A DNA stretch of 64,000 nucleotides from Pseudomonas mucidolens (GTDB lineage: Bacteria; Pseudomonadota; Gammaproteobacteria; Pseudomonadales; Pseudomonadaceae). Under the pieces are notes generated by a model. That model worked only from the letters and a program-made list of their open reading frames with translations. It was not told the origin of the DNA and did no database searches. Made by a program: the position numbers and the translations under genes. Positions 1-9,650 of this stretch are shown one piece after another (position 1 is the stretch's first letter; each line of letters begins with the position of its first letter). Location: positions 5,518,001-5,582,000 of the forward strand of contig NZ_LT629802.1 in assembly GCF_900106045.1 (NCBI RefSeq), in the 5' to 3' direction.

Positions 1-1
1 C

Positions 2-73
2 TTGCGCCTGACCCGCGCCTTCGCCCGCGTCCACACCGCCCAAGTGCAATGCCGCAAAGGCATCGCCGTTTAA
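2..73 (+). CDS. C-terminal end of an unidentified protein (partial)
   Basis: An open frame enters from the left edge and ends at TAA 71-73, giving a 23-residue tail ending in CRKGIAV. A strong terminator follows 37 bases later, which supports a genuine gene end on the plus strand. The fragment is too short to assign a family. Confidence 0.5.
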   Translation: MRLTRAFARVHTAQVQCRKGIAV

Positions 74-109
74 CCCCGCAATCCTGAACCGTCTCGCGGT
101 ATACGCGGC

Positions 110-145
110 GCCCCAGCCTGGTTTGTTTGGCTGGGGCGTTTTTTT
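110..145 (+). terminator. Rho-independent terminator
   Basis: The 9-base arms GCCCCAGCC (110-118) and GGCTGGGGC (129-137) flank a 10-base loop and are followed by GTTTTTTT. It ends the gene running in from the left edge. Confidence 0.9.
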
Positions 146-297
146 GTCTCGAGGGTTTTCATCGTGCAGAAACACGGCTTGGAAATCCTTGCCTGAAGAG
201 AGCGCTGGCCGCGTGCCAGATTCCACTGAACCCTCACGAATGCTCAAGGTCGATTAGCTGTACGGCTCACACGAGCCGATTTTCAGGAGCTGAACCC

Positions 298-456
298 ATG
301 GACATCATTCGAATCATCATCGCTATTCTGTTGCCGCCCTTGGGCGTGTTCCTGCAAGTGGGTTTCGGCGGCGCGTTCTGGCTGAATATTTTGCTCACGC
401 TGTGCGGCTACATCCCGGGCATCGTGCATGCGGTCTACATCATCGCCAAACGCTAA
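298..456 (+). CDS. Pmp3/YqaE-family small membrane protein
   Basis: A 52-residue protein, MDIIRIIIAILLPPLGVFLQ at its start, made almost entirely of two hydrophobic helices (about residues 3-22 and 29-49) joined by a short GGFG-containing turn. This is the Pmp3/YqaE proteolipid pattern: the LLPPLGVF stretch and the later LCGYIPGIVHA stretch are typical. Family members are stress-related inner-membrane or plasma-membrane proteins of uncertain biochemical role. ATG 298 is preferred over the longer reading from 127 because the family begins at this point and the upstream part is not protein-like. It converges on pqqE, whose stop lies 5 bases away. Confidence 0.85.
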   Translation: MDIIRIIIAILLPPLGVFLQVGFGGAFWLNILLTLCGYIPGIVHAVYIIAKR

Positions 457-460
457 ACCG

Positions 461-1612
461 TCAGCCTTTGGCAATCAGGCGTGAATTTCGCTCGTTGCGA
501 AAGGCCAATTGCTCGATGGTCTGCGTGGCCTGTTCGGCCTCGAGGCGGGCGTTGAGGATAATGCCGTGATCGGCGGATTTGCTGCACACCGGGTCGGCAT
601 TGCTGGCGTCACCGGTCAGCATGAACGCCTGGCAACGGCAGCCGCCAAAGTCCTTTTCCTTCTCGTCGCAGGAGCGGCACGGCTCGGGCATCCAGTCATA
701 GCCACGAAAACGGTTGAAGCCGAACGAGTCGTACCAGATGTGTTGCATGGTGTGATCGCGCACATTGGGAAACTGCACCGGCATCTGTCGGGCGCCGTGG
801 CAGGGTAGCGCTGTACCGTCCGGCGTCACCGTCAGAAAGATACTGCCCCAGCCGTTCATGCAGGCTTTGGGGCGTTCTTCGTAGTAGTCCGGGGTGACGA
901 AGATCAGTTTGCACGGATGACCTTCGGCTTCCAGTTTGGCGCGGTACTCGTTGGTGATGCGTTCGGCGCGGGTCAGTTGCTCCTGGGTCGGCAGCAAGCC
1001 GACACGATTGAGCTGGGCCCAGCCATAAAACTGGCAGGTGGCGAGTTCGACGAAGTCGGCCTCAAGCGCGATGCACAGCTCGATGATGCGGTCGATCTTG
1101 TCGATATTGTGCCGATGCGTGACGAAGTTCAGCACCATCGGATAACCATGGGCTTTTACCGCGCGGGCCATTTCCAGCTTTTGCGCAAAGGCTTTTTTCG
1201 AGCCGGCCAACAGGTTATTCACCTGTTCGTCGCTGGCCTGAAAGCTGATCTGGATATGATCGAGGCCGGCTTTCTTGAAGTCGCTGATCTTCTGCTCGGT
1301 GAGGCCGATACCGGAGGTGATCAGGTTGGTATAGAACCCCAGCTTGCGGGCCTCGCCAATCAGCTCGGCGAGGTCCTGGCGCACCAGCGGTTCGCCGCCG
1401 GAAAAACCCAGTTGTGCAGCGCCCATTTCCCTTGCTTCACGAAATACCTTGATCCATTGCTCGGTGCTCAGCTCCTTGCCTTGCTCCGCAAAATCCAGCG
1501 GGTTGGAGCAATACGGGCATTGCAGCGGGCAGCGATAGGTCAGCTCCGCCAGCAGCCACAGCGGCAGGCCAATTTCGGGTTTGTCAGGCAAGTTCGATCC
1601 AGTGCTGTGCAC
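461..1612 (-). CDS. pqqE: PqqA peptide cyclase PqqE (radical SAM)
   Basis: This radical SAM enzyme makes the Glu-Tyr carbon-carbon crosslink in PqqA, the first committed step of PQQ synthesis. It carries the CPLQCPYC iron-sulfur motif near the N-terminus (CxxxCxxC) and a C-terminal SPASM region with many cysteines ([28 protein letters not shown]) for auxiliary clusters. The start is GTG 1612, giving 383 residues that begin [17 protein letters not shown] ribosome site lies about 7 bases upstream inside pqqD, so the two genes overlap by 29 bases and are probably translationally coupled. A longer open reading exists upstream but runs antiparallel to family expectation. Last gene of the pqq operon here. 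Confidence 0.95.
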   Translation of the reverse strand: MHSTGSNLPDKPEIGLPLWLLAELTYRCPLQCPYCSNPLDFAEQGKELSTEQWIKVFREAREMGAAQLGFSGGEPLVRQDLAELIGEARKLGFYTNLITSGIGLTEQKISDFKKAGLDHIQISFQASDEQVNNLLAGSKKAFAQKLEMARAVKAHGYPMVLNFVTHRHNIDKIDRIIELCIALEADFVELATCQFYGWAQLNRVGLLPTQEQLTRAERITNEYRAKLEAEGHPCKLIFVTPDYYEERPKACMNGWGSIFLTVTPDGTALPCHGARQMPVQFPNVRDHTMQHIWYDSFGFNRFRGYDWMPEPCRSCDEKEKDFGGCRCQAFMLTGDASNADPVCSKSADHGIILNARLEAEQATQTIEQLAFRNERNSRLIAKG

Positions 1613-1859
1613 GGGCGACCTCCATGAATTGCTCGATGTCATCACCGAGTTCAGGCACACCGGGGAATTGCTCCTCCAGTTTAGCGACAATCGCTGCCAC
1701 ATCACGCTCGCCATCAATCAAGCCGCCAATCAGCGCGGCACTTTCGTTGAGCTTGATCATGCCTTCCGGGTACAGCAGTACGTGGCCTTTTTGTGCGGGT
1801 TCGTACTGGTAACGGTAGCCTTGGCGCCAGGTCGGTTTTTTGCTGCGGTCGATACTCAT
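1584..1859 (-). CDS. pqqD: PQQ biosynthesis peptide chaperone PqqD
   Basis: A 91-residue RiPP recognition element protein that binds the PqqA precursor and presents it to PqqE. It starts [20 protein letters not shown] and shows the PqqD winged-helix pattern, including the [14 protein letters not shown] region. Its start overlaps the end of pqqC by 4 bases (ATGA-type) and its end overlaps pqqE, so pqqC, pqqD and pqqE form a tightly coupled translational unit. Confidence 0.95.
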   Translation of the reverse strand: MSIDRSKKPTWRQGYRYQYEPAQKGHVLLYPEGMIKLNESAALIGGLIDGERDVAAIVAKLEEQFPGVPELGDDIEQFMEVARAQHWIELA

Positions 1860-2608
1860 AAGTTGATTCCCTTATGCCAGACCCGTTGCTCGGTCACGCT
1901 GTGATACGGCGGGCGTTTCAGTTCGTAGGCCATGCTCATGGCATCAAGCATGCTCCACAGGATGTCCAGTTTGAACTGGAGAATTTCCAGCATGCGCTCC
2001 TGGCCTTCGCGGGTGGTGTAGTGCTGCAGCGTGATGGCCAGTCCGTGTTCGACATCACGTCGAGCCTGGCCCAGGCGCGTGCGGAAATATTCGTAACCGG
2101 TGGGGTCGATCCACGGGTAATGCTGGGGCCAGCTATCGAGCCGCGATTGGTGGATCTGCGGGGCGAACAGTTCGGTCAGCGAGCTGCTGGCTGCTTCCTG
2201 CCAACTGGCGCGGCGGGCAAAGTTGACATAGGCATCGACGGCAAAACGCACGCCGGGCAGTACCAGTTCCTGGGAGCGCAATTGGTCCGGGTCCAGGCCA
2301 ACCGCTTGACCCAGGCGCAGCCAGGCTTCGATACCACCGTCTTCGCCAGGTGCCCCATCGTGGTCGAGCAGGCGTTGAATCCACTCGCGACGGATTTCCC
2401 GGTCCGGGCAATTGGCCAGGATCGCAGCGTCCTTGAGGGGAATGTTGACTTGGTAATAGAAGCGATTGGCGACCCAACCCTGGATCTGTTCGCGGCTGGC
2501 GCGCCCTTCGTACATCGCCACATGATAAGGGTGATGGATATGGTAGAAAGCGCCCTTGGCCCGCAAGGCCTGTTCAAACTCAGTAGGGGACAGCGGTTGT
2601 TCGGTCAT
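1856..2608 (-). CDS. pqqC: Pyrroloquinoline-quinone synthase PqqC
   Basis: A cofactorless oxidase that closes the ring and performs the final eight-electron oxidation of AHQQ to PQQ. The protein is 250 residues, the usual family length, when started at ATG 2608 ([19 protein letters not shown]). An AGGAG site sits 7 bases upstream. Family-typical segments include [15 protein letters not shown] and [19 protein letters not shown], containing active-site histidines and the conserved arginine-tyrosine patch. The pqqB stop lies 11 bases upstream of this start. Confidence 0.96.
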   Translation of the reverse strand: MTEQPLSPTEFEQALRAKGAFYHIHHPYHVAMYEGRASREQIQGWVANRFYYQVNIPLKDAAILANCPDREIRREWIQRLLDHDGAPGEDGGIEAWLRLGQAVGLDPDQLRSQELVLPGVRFAVDAYVNFARRASWQEAASSSLTELFAPQIHQSRLDSWPQHYPWIDPTGYEYFRTRLGQARRDVEHGLAITLQHYTTREGQERMLEILQFKLDILWSMLDAMSMAYELKRPPYHSVTEQRVWHKGINL

Positions 2609-2618
2609 GGGTTTGCTC

Positions 2619-3530
2619 CTACAACTCAATGCTCATGCCATCGTAGGCCACTTCAACATTGCGCCGTGCCAGTTCGGCGCGCTCGGTTGAGTCTTCGTCG
2701 AGAATCGGGTTGGTGTTGTTGATGTGGATAAGCACCTTGCGTTGCTTTGGCAGCTGTTCGAGCACTTCCAACATGCCACCTGGGCCGTTTTGCGCCAAGT
2801 GGCCCATTTCACGGCCGGTCCGGGTGCCTACGCCGCGACGTTGCATTTCGTCGTCGTCCCACATCGTGCCGTCCACCAGCAGGCAGTCGCTGGCGGCCAT
2901 GATGTTCAACAGGGGGTCGTCCACCTTGCCCAGGCCAGGGGCGTAGAACAGTTTGCCGCCACTGCGCAGATCTTCGACGATCAAGCCGATGTTATCGCCA
3001 GGGTGCGGATCGAAACGGTGCGGCGAGTAGGGCGGCGCGGCGCTGCGCAGCGGTAGCGGTGTGAAGCGCAGGTGGGGACAGGCTGGGATGGTAAAGCTTG
3101 CGTCCAACTCGATGCGATTCCAGGTCAGGCCGCCGTTCCAATGGGTCAGCATGCTGAACAGCGGGAATCCGGTGCTCAGGTCTTCATGAACCATGTCGGT
3201 GCACCACACTTGATGCGGGCAGCCTTCGCGCAGGCTCAGCAGACCGGTGGTGTGGTCGATCTGGCTGTCCATCAGGATGATTGCGCTGATACCGGTGTCG
3301 CGCAGGGCGCGGCCGGGTTGCATCGGCGCGAAACTCTGCAGTTGGGCACGGATATCCGGGGAGGCGTTGCACAGTACCCAGTTCACCCCGTCGTCGGAAA
3401 TCGCGATGGACGACTGAGTGCGCGCATGAGCACGCAGGCTGCCGTCACGAAAACCCGCGCAGTTCACGCAGTTGCAGTTCCACTGCGGGAAACCGCCGCC
3501 GGCGGCGGAACCTAGAATCTGGACAAACAT
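2619..3530 (-). CDS. pqqB: PQQ biosynthesis protein PqqB (metallo-beta-lactamase fold)
   Basis: A 303-residue protein of the metallo-beta-lactamase fold, proposed to hydroxylate the tyrosine-derived moiety of the crosslinked dipeptide during PQQ synthesis. It begins [20 protein letters not shown] at ATG 3530; the open frame runs six codons further upstream but this is the family start and has an AGAGGA site. The N-terminal CNCVNC zinc-binding cysteines are visible, as is the [11 protein letters not shown] metal-binding segment. It follows the pqqA attenuator. Confidence 0.95.
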   Translation of the reverse strand: MFVQILGSAAGGGFPQWNCNCVNCAGFRDGSLRAHARTQSSIAISDDGVNWVLCNASPDIRAQLQSFAPMQPGRALRDTGISAIILMDSQIDHTTGLLSLREGCPHQVWCTDMVHEDLSTGFPLFSMLTHWNGGLTWNRIELDASFTIPACPHLRFTPLPLRSAAPPYSPHRFDPHPGDNIGLIVEDLRSGGKLFYAPGLGKVDDPLLNIMAASDCLLVDGTMWDDDEMQRRGVGTRTGREMGHLAQNGPGGMLEVLEQLPKQRKVLIHINNTNPILDEDSTERAELARRNVEVAYDGMSIEL

Positions 3531-3552
3531 CGCCGTTCCTCTACACAAGACT

Positions 3553-3586
3553 CAAAAATAAAAACGCCCCGGCGAGCCGAGGCGTT
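3553..3586 (-). terminator. Attenuator/terminator between pqqA and pqqB
   Basis: On the minus strand a stem AACGCCTCGG / CCGGGGCGTT with a 4-base CTCG loop is followed by TTTTTATTTTTG. It lies about 20 bases after the pqqA stop. Such a structure would let most transcripts end after pqqA, giving excess precursor peptide over the enzymes. Confidence 0.85.
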
Positions 3587-3606
3587 GCAGTGCAATACAA
3601 AGCCAA

Positions 3607-3681
3607 TCAGCGGCTGGCAAAGTACATGGTGACTTCAAAGCCGATACGCAGATCAGTGTAAGCAGGTTTGGACCAAGTCAT
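3607..3681 (-). CDS. pqqA: PQQ precursor peptide PqqA
   Basis: A 24-residue ribosomal precursor of PQQ. The conserved Glu and Tyr in [10 protein letters not shown] are the residues PqqE joins to make the cofactor skeleton. ATG 3681 is preferred because AGGAG lies 7 bases upstream; an in-frame ATG two codons earlier (3687) would be only one base from that site. It is the first gene of pqqABCDE. Confidence 0.97.
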   Translation of the reverse strand: MTWSKPAYTDLRIGFEVTMYFASR

Positions 3682-3839
3682 GTTCATACTCCTACGAAGG
3701 GATGGGATATTTACTACTAACTGATACATATAGTCCATCTCCTACCGGAGATGTTCAGGTGCGCGTAGGGAATATTACGCAATTATTCACAGGTTAGCGC
3801 TGTCTCGACAGAAAAAGCCTGTTGCAGCATCGGCAATGA

Positions 3840-6266
3840 TTAGCCCGCCGGGAGCCACGCGCCTGTCACGGGCGCGCCGTTGGCCACACAGCGCCAGCCG
3901 CCTGCGGCTTGGTTGAGCGACTGTGCAGCGTTCAACAGGTCCTCACGGCTACAGGTTTTGATCAACTGTTGGAGCTGCTCCAGGTAATCCGACCGATGGC
4001 TCGCCAGCTGTGCCTGCCAGAGCAGCTCGGCAGCTTGAGCGGTGGGTAATGCCTGTGGCGAGAACTGCTCGGCCAGGGCCAGGCAGCCTGGATCCTCCTG
4101 AGTGTCGATCAAGTCAGGCAGTTGTGTGAGGAATGTCTGCACCTGTTCGAGGATGCCCTCCAGCGCCACGCTGGGCGATTGCACGCCAAACAGCAGGCCG
4201 GTTTGTCCGTTGATTTGTCGGATGCCGCTGAACACCGCGTAGCCCACTTGCTGTTCGACCCGCAGGCGCTGATAGAACGGTGCTTGCACCACATGTGCGA
4301 GCAGTCGCCAGGCGGCTTCGTCGGCCAGGCTTGGTGTCGGTGCCGGACAAAAGAGTAGCAAGGCGGCGTCGCTGGAATCGGTGCTCACTTCATGCCAGAG
4401 GTGTTGGCCGTGGAAGGACGGCGGGTGCTCGTCAAGCGTCGCCGATTGTCCCGGAAGACGCGCCGCCGCGTGCCGGATGGCCTGTTCACAAGCAGTCGGC
4501 AAACCCGCTGCAAGTCCTTGCCAGCGTGCGTTTGACCATACACCGGGCAGATCACCGAGATGCGCCGCAGTCATACCGGGCTGAACTCCGGCACAACAGA
4601 CCGGCAGGGCCTTGAGCAACTCACGGAGCGCAATCATGGGCGCAGGGCGGGGCAGCGCTGTTTGCCAAAGCTGTTCGTCGGGCTGGACCAGGCTGCGAGC
4701 AAGCTGTTCCAGTATGGCCGGCATGGGTTCATGAAGCCCGCTCATTTTCAGCTGCCAGGCATTGCCGGATGCCTCGAAGGACAAGTCGACGCCTGCCTGA
4801 CGGGCGTTTTCCCGCAACGGCCCCAAGGTGTGTGCCAGGCGCAGGAAGAAATCTGTTTGCAGCGGCGAATCCAGCTGCCAGCGCAGGTAAAGCGCGCCTT
4901 CGTCGATGTCATCCGGCAGAGCGTGGCTGAAAGTCAGGGCAGTCAGCTCCCGTCTGCCGCGCGAGCGGTCCTGGGCAAAGGTCCGCAGGCCGCGATGGGC
5001 GCTGGTTTGGCCGCGAATCAGACCTGTACGCTCCGCTCTGGCGGGCGGTTGCAAAAATGGGTTGTCGGGTGGGAGCTGCCAACTGATTGTGGCGGGCGCC
5101 AGGTGCAGTGCGTTGAGCAATGCCTTGAGCGCGTGGCAATGCTGGTCGGACAGTTGCGGTGCGAGGTTTTCCGTGGCGTGACGCGCCAATGCGAGGGCGC
5201 CGCGGATCTGTTGCTGGCGACTGACCAACCGTTGGTATTCGGTCCGCAAGGCACGCCAGTCGCAATGTGTGAAAAAGCTGAGCCAGTCGTACAAAAGTGC
5301 TTCGATCTGTGTGGCCTGTTGCGCGCCGTTGGCCCCCAAGGTGAAGTCAATATCCAACAGTGCCTGCCCGGAGAACTGGTACAGCACCTTTGCTTCCAGC
5401 GCCGTCACCCATTGTCTGGCCTTCAGTTCGGCAAACAGTCCACCCGGGGCCGAGGCATTGAGCCAGGTACAGAGAAAGTCCAGCGCTTCACGGGGCGCAT
5501 TGCAGGCAATGAGCTGGTGCAGATGCTGTGTGTCCGCATATTGGAAGCTCGATTTATCACCGTTCATCAACGCCGGTGGCGTTTCCTGAGGGCGTAGCGG
5601 CCCGGACCGCAGGCCTACGCTGAACTGCTCGGCCAGCGCCTGCAGTGCTTCCAGAGATTGCGGACCGGCAAGGCTCAAGGTCATTTGCCCGCTCTGATAG
5701 AAACCTTCATAAAAATCATGCAGCGCCTGCTGAAAATCCTCACGCGGGACCGGCAAGCTGTCGCGATTGCCAGCGTGAAAGCCACGCAGCGGATGATTGG
5801 CCGCCAAGCCTTCCAACACCGTCCGTTGGTGTTGCGCCTGGGCATCCTGGGACCAGGCGATGAATTCCGCCTGCAGCACTTCACGCTCCCGCATCTGATC
5901 GTCCAGCGCCAGGCGCGGATGAGTCAGCATATCGCCCAGGCGTTCCAGCGCAGCGCTGAAGGCTGAGGTGGGCACTTCAAAGAAAAAGTCGGTCGTGCGT
6001 TCGCGAGTGCTGGCATTGACCTGTCCGCCATGGCGTTGCACGTAGGCCATCAGCCCTTGATTCGTCGCAAAGCGCTCGGTACCGAGAAACAACAGATGTT
6101 CAAGAAAGTGCGCCAGCCCCGGCCAGGCCAATGGCACGTCATGGCTGCCGGCAGCGACCCTCAAGGCCGCCGCGCAGCGCTTGAGGCGTGGCGCATGGTG
6201 CAGGAAAACCTGCAGGCCGTTGGCCAGGGTCAGGTGCAGGAAATGAGGGTGGGCCGGCGCAGGCAT
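3840..6266 (-). CDS. pqqF: PQQ-associated M16-family zinc peptidase PqqF
   Basis: A roughly 808-residue peptidase of the insulinase/pitrilysin (M16) family, thought to help cut PqqA and release the crosslinked Glu-Tyr. The inverted zinc motif HFLEH is near residue 55, and the downstream ERTTDFFFEVP region fits the rest of the active site. The C-terminal half holds the inactive M16 repeat. ATG 6266 has GGAAG five bases upstream; a GTG two codons earlier (6272) overlaps that site and is less likely. It lies upstream of pqqA in the same direction, with about 150 bases between, so pqqA probably has its own promoter. Confidence 0.93.
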   Translation of the reverse strand: MPAPAHPHFLHLTLANGLQVFLHHAPRLKRCAAALRVAAGSHDVPLAWPGLAHFLEHLLFLGTERFATNQGLMAYVQRHGGQVNASTRERTTDFFFEVPTSAFSAALERLGDMLTHPRLALDDQMREREVLQAEFIAWSQDAQAQHQRTVLEGLAANHPLRGFHAGNRDSLPVPREDFQQALHDFYEGFYQSGQMTLSLAGPQSLEALQALAEQFSVGLRSGPLRPQETPPALMNGDKSSFQYADTQHLHQLIACNAPREALDFLCTWLNASAPGGLFAELKARQWVTALEAKVLYQFSGQALLDIDFTLGANGAQQATQIEALLYDWLSFFTHCDWRALRTEYQRLVSRQQQIRGALALARHATENLAPQLSDQHCHALKALLNALHLAPATISWQLPPDNPFLQPPARAERTGLIRGQTSAHRGLRTFAQDRSRGRRELTALTFSHALPDDIDEGALYLRWQLDSPLQTDFFLRLAHTLGPLRENARQAGVDLSFEASGNAWQLKMSGLHEPMPAILEQLARSLVQPDEQLWQTALPRPAPMIALRELLKALPVCCAGVQPGMTAAHLGDLPGVWSNARWQGLAAGLPTACEQAIRHAAARLPGQSATLDEHPPSFHGQHLWHEVSTDSSDAALLLFCPAPTPSLADEAAWRLLAHVVQAPFYQRLRVEQQVGYAVFSGIRQINGQTGLLFGVQSPSVALEGILEQVQTFLTQLPDLIDTQEDPGCLALAEQFSPQALPTAQAAELLWQAQLASHRSDYLEQLQQLIKTCSREDLLNAAQSLNQAAGGWRCVANGAPVTGAWLPAG

Positions 6267-6314
6267 GAGCACTTCCGAAAGGTAGGAAGTGCCTATGCTA
6301 GCAAACCCGCCGGA

Positions 6315-7109
6315 TCAGGGCTTGTGAAGCGCGCTGTAGAGCTCGGGTCGCCGGTCTTGCAGGTAGTGATTGGCGGCGCGGGCGAGAAGGATCGATTGGT
6401 GTTCCAGGGTCCCGATTATCAAGGCTTCATCCCGCCCAGCCAGGGCGATGCGATCCCCATTGGGCGCGGCAATGCTGCTTTGTCCACAATATTGAATCTC
6501 GCCTTCGTGCCCGCAGTAATTGGCGTAGGCCACGTAGCACTGGTTTTCAAAGGCCCGTGCCCGCACGGTGACCTCGGCGACAAAGTCGAACGGCACCATA
6601 TTGGCGGTCGGCACCAGGATCAATTGCGCGCCGGCCAGGGCCAGGCGTCGGGCATTTTCCGGAAACTCCAGGTCGTAGCAGATCAGACAGCCGAGCTTCC
6701 AGCCGTTCAGCTCGACAATGGGGAGCTCGTCGTCGCCGGCACTGAACATCGAATGATCAAGATCGCCGAACAGGTGCGTCTTGCGGTAGTTGCACAGGCG
6801 TTGGCCGTTGGCGTCGATCAACTGCACGGCGTTGTAGATCTGCCCATCCTCGGCCCGTTCCGGGTAGCCGTAGAGAATCGCCAAGCCACAGCTTTGCGCC
6901 AGATTGGCAATGTACTGCGCGGATTCGCCATCCTGGGCTTCAGCCAGGGCACCCACCGCCTCGAAACCGATGTTGTAGCCGGTCAGGAACATCTCCGGCA
7001 ATACCAGCAAATCGACGTCGCCGGCCTCCAGTGCTATCTGGTGCAGGCGCGTGAGATTAGCCTCCACGTCCAGCGGCAACGGCGGACATTGGTACAGGGC
7101 GACACGCAT
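6315..7109 (-). CDS. davA: 5-aminopentanamidase DavA (nitrilase family)
   Basis: A 264-residue carbon-nitrogen hydrolase that converts 5-aminopentanamide to 5-aminovalerate in the lysine monooxygenase pathway. The nitrilase triad is readable: Glu in LPEMFLTGYNI, Lys in NYRKTHLFGD and Cys in LICYDLEFPENARR. ATG 7109 has AAGGAG six bases upstream and lies 12 bases after the end of davB, so the two are cotranscribed. Assignment rests on the characteristic davB-davA-pqqF neighbourhood of pseudomonads as well as on the family. Confidence 0.93.
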   Translation of the reverse strand: MRVALYQCPPLPLDVEANLTRLHQIALEAGDVDLLVLPEMFLTGYNIGFEAVGALAEAQDGESAQYIANLAQSCGLAILYGYPERAEDGQIYNAVQLIDANGQRLCNYRKTHLFGDLDHSMFSAGDDELPIVELNGWKLGCLICYDLEFPENARRLALAGAQLILVPTANMVPFDFVAEVTVRARAFENQCYVAYANYCGHEGEIQYCGQSSIAAPNGDRIALAGRDEALIIGTLEHQSILLARAANHYLQDRRPELYSALHKP

Positions 7110-7120
7110 GGCTTGGCTCC

Positions 7121-8824
7121 TTATTCGGCCAGGGCAATTGGCCCGATGTCGTCGAACACATCGCCTGGCCCTGGGTTCTCTGGGTGAGTGCTGCCGCCAA
7201 AGTGGGTCATGATTCCCCACACCGCGTTCAGCGAGGTCTGCACCGCGCCTTCGACCCATGCCGGGGTCCAGGACACGTCGTCACCGGCGATGAAAATCCC
7301 CCGTTGCTCCGCCGGCATGTCCTTTTGCATGAAGTGCGCGTACATCCGTTGGTTATAGCGGTAGTGGCCCGGCAATGCACCTTTGAACGCCCCGAGAAAG
7401 TGCGGATCGGCTTCCCAGGATACGGTGATCGGGTCGCCAATGATGCGCGCCGCAATATCGACTTTCGGGTAGATCTTTTTCAGTGCGTCGAGGGCCAGTT
7501 TTACGCGCTTTTCGATGGGTTGCGGCAGCATCTTCAGGGCGTCGCTCATCCACGAGTAGGACAGGCAGATGACGCCCGGCTTGTCGTCGCCGTTATCGAA
7601 CAGGTAGGTGCCACGGGTCAAGCGGTCGGTGAGGGTCATGCTCATTAGGTCGCGGCCGGTTTCGGGGTCTTTGTCTTTCCAGAATGGCCGGTCGACCATG
7701 ACGAAAGTCTTCGAGGATTGCATATAGCGCGTGCGGTCCAGGGCCATCCACATCTTCTGCGAGAACAGGGTTTCGTCGCATTCGATCTGGGTGGTCAGCA
7801 GCCAGCTCTGGCAGGTGGTCAGGACTGCCGCGTATTCCCGGGTGTCGCCGTAGTTGTCGGTCACTGCGAAACGGCCATCGGCGGCGTGGGCAATCCGCTT
7901 GACCCCGGCCCGCGGTGCGCCATGGTGCAGCGAACTCAGGCTGGTGCCTTGCGGCCAATGCGCGCAGCGCTCCGGCACGTGGCGCCAGATGCCCATGGGC
8001 ACTTGCGCCACACCGCCCACCACCAGGTGCTGGTGATCATCGCAATTGGTCATCACCACGCGGAAGATCTCCAGCATCGAGTTGGGAAAGTCCGAGTCCC
8101 AGCCGCCGGTGCCGAACCCCACTTGACCGAACACTTCGCGGTGATGGAACGACAGTTTGGCGAAGGCTTTCGAGGTGGCGACAAAATCGTAAAAGGTGCG
8201 GTCGTCCCACAACGGAACCAGCTTGTTCCACAGCTCTTTGAGGCGCGGTACGTCGCGGTCGCGGATTGCTTGCTGGATATCGCCGAATTGCGAGCCGGCT
8301 TCCAGGGCGTCGGCCCAGGCGTCAGCCACTTCCTGAAACAGCGCGGGAAGATCGGATAGTTTCTGTGCGTAGTGGGTTTGGCCCTCCAGGTCGATCACGG
8401 TGCTGCCGGATGCCGGGGTCAGCGGATTGGGGAAAGGCCGGGTCTCAAGACCCAGTTTGTCCACATAATGGTAGAACGCCGTGGAGGACACAGGGAAACG
8501 CATGCCGCCGAGTTCCGCGATGATGCCGTCAGCGCCTTCAAAGGTCTGTGAACGCAGGCGACCGCCCATTTTCGAGGCTTCGTACACCACGGGCTTGAGG
8601 CCGAGTTTCATCAACTCATAGGCCGCCACCAGTCCGGCGATCCCGGCACCGACAATCGCCACTTCCGCGCCATGTTTGGCGGCGGGAATACTGCCCAGCC
8701 CGGCAGGGTGTTCGATCCAGTCATCGAAGGCGAACGGGAAGTCCGGGCCGAAGATGGTGATGGGTTTTTTACCATCTGCAGGGTGGCGATTGGTTTTGCT
8801 GATGGTGCTGGAAGGAATGCTCAT
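7121..8824 (-). CDS. davB: L-lysine 2-monooxygenase DavB
   Basis: A 567-residue FAD amine oxidase that decarboxylates and oxygenates L-lysine to 5-aminopentanamide. The dinucleotide motif VAIVGAGIAGLVAAYELMK is near residue 50, followed by YEASKMGGRLRSQ, and the C-terminal FAD segment reads GIFIAGDDVSWTPAWVEGA. It is often annotated as tryptophan 2-monooxygenase, but the whole length resembles Pseudomonas DavB and davA is next to it. The start at ATG 8824 has an AAGGT site. An Lrp-type regulator lies 150 bases upstream in the same direction. Confidence 0.93.
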   Translation of the reverse strand: MSIPSSTISKTNRHPADGKKPITIFGPDFPFAFDDWIEHPAGLGSIPAAKHGAEVAIVGAGIAGLVAAYELMKLGLKPVVYEASKMGGRLRSQTFEGADGIIAELGGMRFPVSSTAFYHYVDKLGLETRPFPNPLTPASGSTVIDLEGQTHYAQKLSDLPALFQEVADAWADALEAGSQFGDIQQAIRDRDVPRLKELWNKLVPLWDDRTFYDFVATSKAFAKLSFHHREVFGQVGFGTGGWDSDFPNSMLEIFRVVMTNCDDHQHLVVGGVAQVPMGIWRHVPERCAHWPQGTSLSSLHHGAPRAGVKRIAHAADGRFAVTDNYGDTREYAAVLTTCQSWLLTTQIECDETLFSQKMWMALDRTRYMQSSKTFVMVDRPFWKDKDPETGRDLMSMTLTDRLTRGTYLFDNGDDKPGVICLSYSWMSDALKMLPQPIEKRVKLALDALKKIYPKVDIAARIIGDPITVSWEADPHFLGAFKGALPGHYRYNQRMYAHFMQKDMPAEQRGIFIAGDDVSWTPAWVEGAVQTSLNAVWGIMTHFGGSTHPENPGPGDVFDDIGPIALAE

Positions 8825-8970
8825 GGCTGACCTTGCTGACGACTCGGCGGGAAATGGCCCGTGGAGTATAGGAAAAGATGGCAGCCAGTTTAGGGAGCGT
8901 CTTGTTCGTTAATAAGACGCAAAGTGTTGTCGAAATGAATTGTTTTTAGTCAGAGTGACGAAGCTATCGG

Positions 8971-9432
8971 TCAAATTGGTTGTCCACGATCCAATTTGTT
9001 ACTGAGGATGATCGAAGTGGTGGTTTTTTCCACGCCATCGACACTGCCGATCTGGTCCAGCAGTTGATCCAGCTGTTCCGGCGAATCGGTGCGCAACCAG
9101 GCCACATAATCAAACTCGCCGCTGACCGCGCACAGCTGCTGAACCTGGGCCATGGCACTGAGACGCCGCAGCACTTCCTTGCCCGAGCGCGGTTGTACGG
9201 TGATCCCCACATACGCCTGCAACCCGCCATCCACCACGCGCTGCCCGAGGCGCACGCCATAGCCGGTGATGACCTGGGTTTTTTCCAGGCGTGCCAGGCG
9301 AGATGTCACCGTGGTACGGGCGATGCCCAACTGCCGGGCAAGCATGGCGACGCTTTCGCGGGCGTTGATCTGCAAGGCAGCGATCAACTGCCGGTCGATT
9401 TCATCAAGGACGGGAGGGCGGTTGACGGACAA
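8971..9432 (-). CDS. Lrp/AsnC-family regulator, probably of davBA
   Basis: A DNA-binding regulator with an N-terminal helix-turn-helix (DEIDRQLIAALQINARESVA onward to TTVTSRLARLEK) and a C-terminal RAM amino-acid-binding domain containing the CAVSGEFDYVAWLRT segment. TTG 9432 (first residues MSVNRPPVLDEID) has GGAG six bases upstream; the frame extends to another TTG at 9456 with no clear ribosome site. Position upstream of davBA in the same orientation suggests it senses lysine or a product and controls these genes; this is inferred from position. Confidence 0.88.
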   Translation of the reverse strand: MSVNRPPVLDEIDRQLIAALQINARESVAMLARQLGIARTTVTSRLARLEKTQVITGYGVRLGQRVVDGGLQAYVGITVQPRSGKEVLRRLSAMAQVQQLCAVSGEFDYVAWLRTDSPEQLDQLLDQIGSVDGVEKTTTSIILSNKLDRGQPI

Positions 9433-9650
9433 GTTGGTCTCCGACGCGGGCGGCAATGAGGGAGCATGTTACAGGCTCATGCGTGCTGCTGCTGGATCTC
9501 ACGCATATATAGGTGTAAAGCTTTAAAACCGGTTTGTGTGGCGCCTATGTACCTGCCAGGGATCTGGATGGGGTGTATTTCTGCCAATGCTTTTTTGTGC
9601 ATTGGATACGGTCAAGGTGCTAAGAAGAAAAAGTTCTGAGGAAGATCCTT

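Noticed and set aside
917..1627. Long plus-strand open frame opposite pqqE
   Set aside because: It is the antisense shadow of pqqE in high-GC DNA, with no family features or ribosome site.
7121..8824. Tryptophan 2-monooxygenase (auxin pathway)
   Set aside because: Although FAD amine oxidases of this type are often named so, the whole sequence and the davA-pqqF neighbourhood fit lysine 2-monooxygenase.
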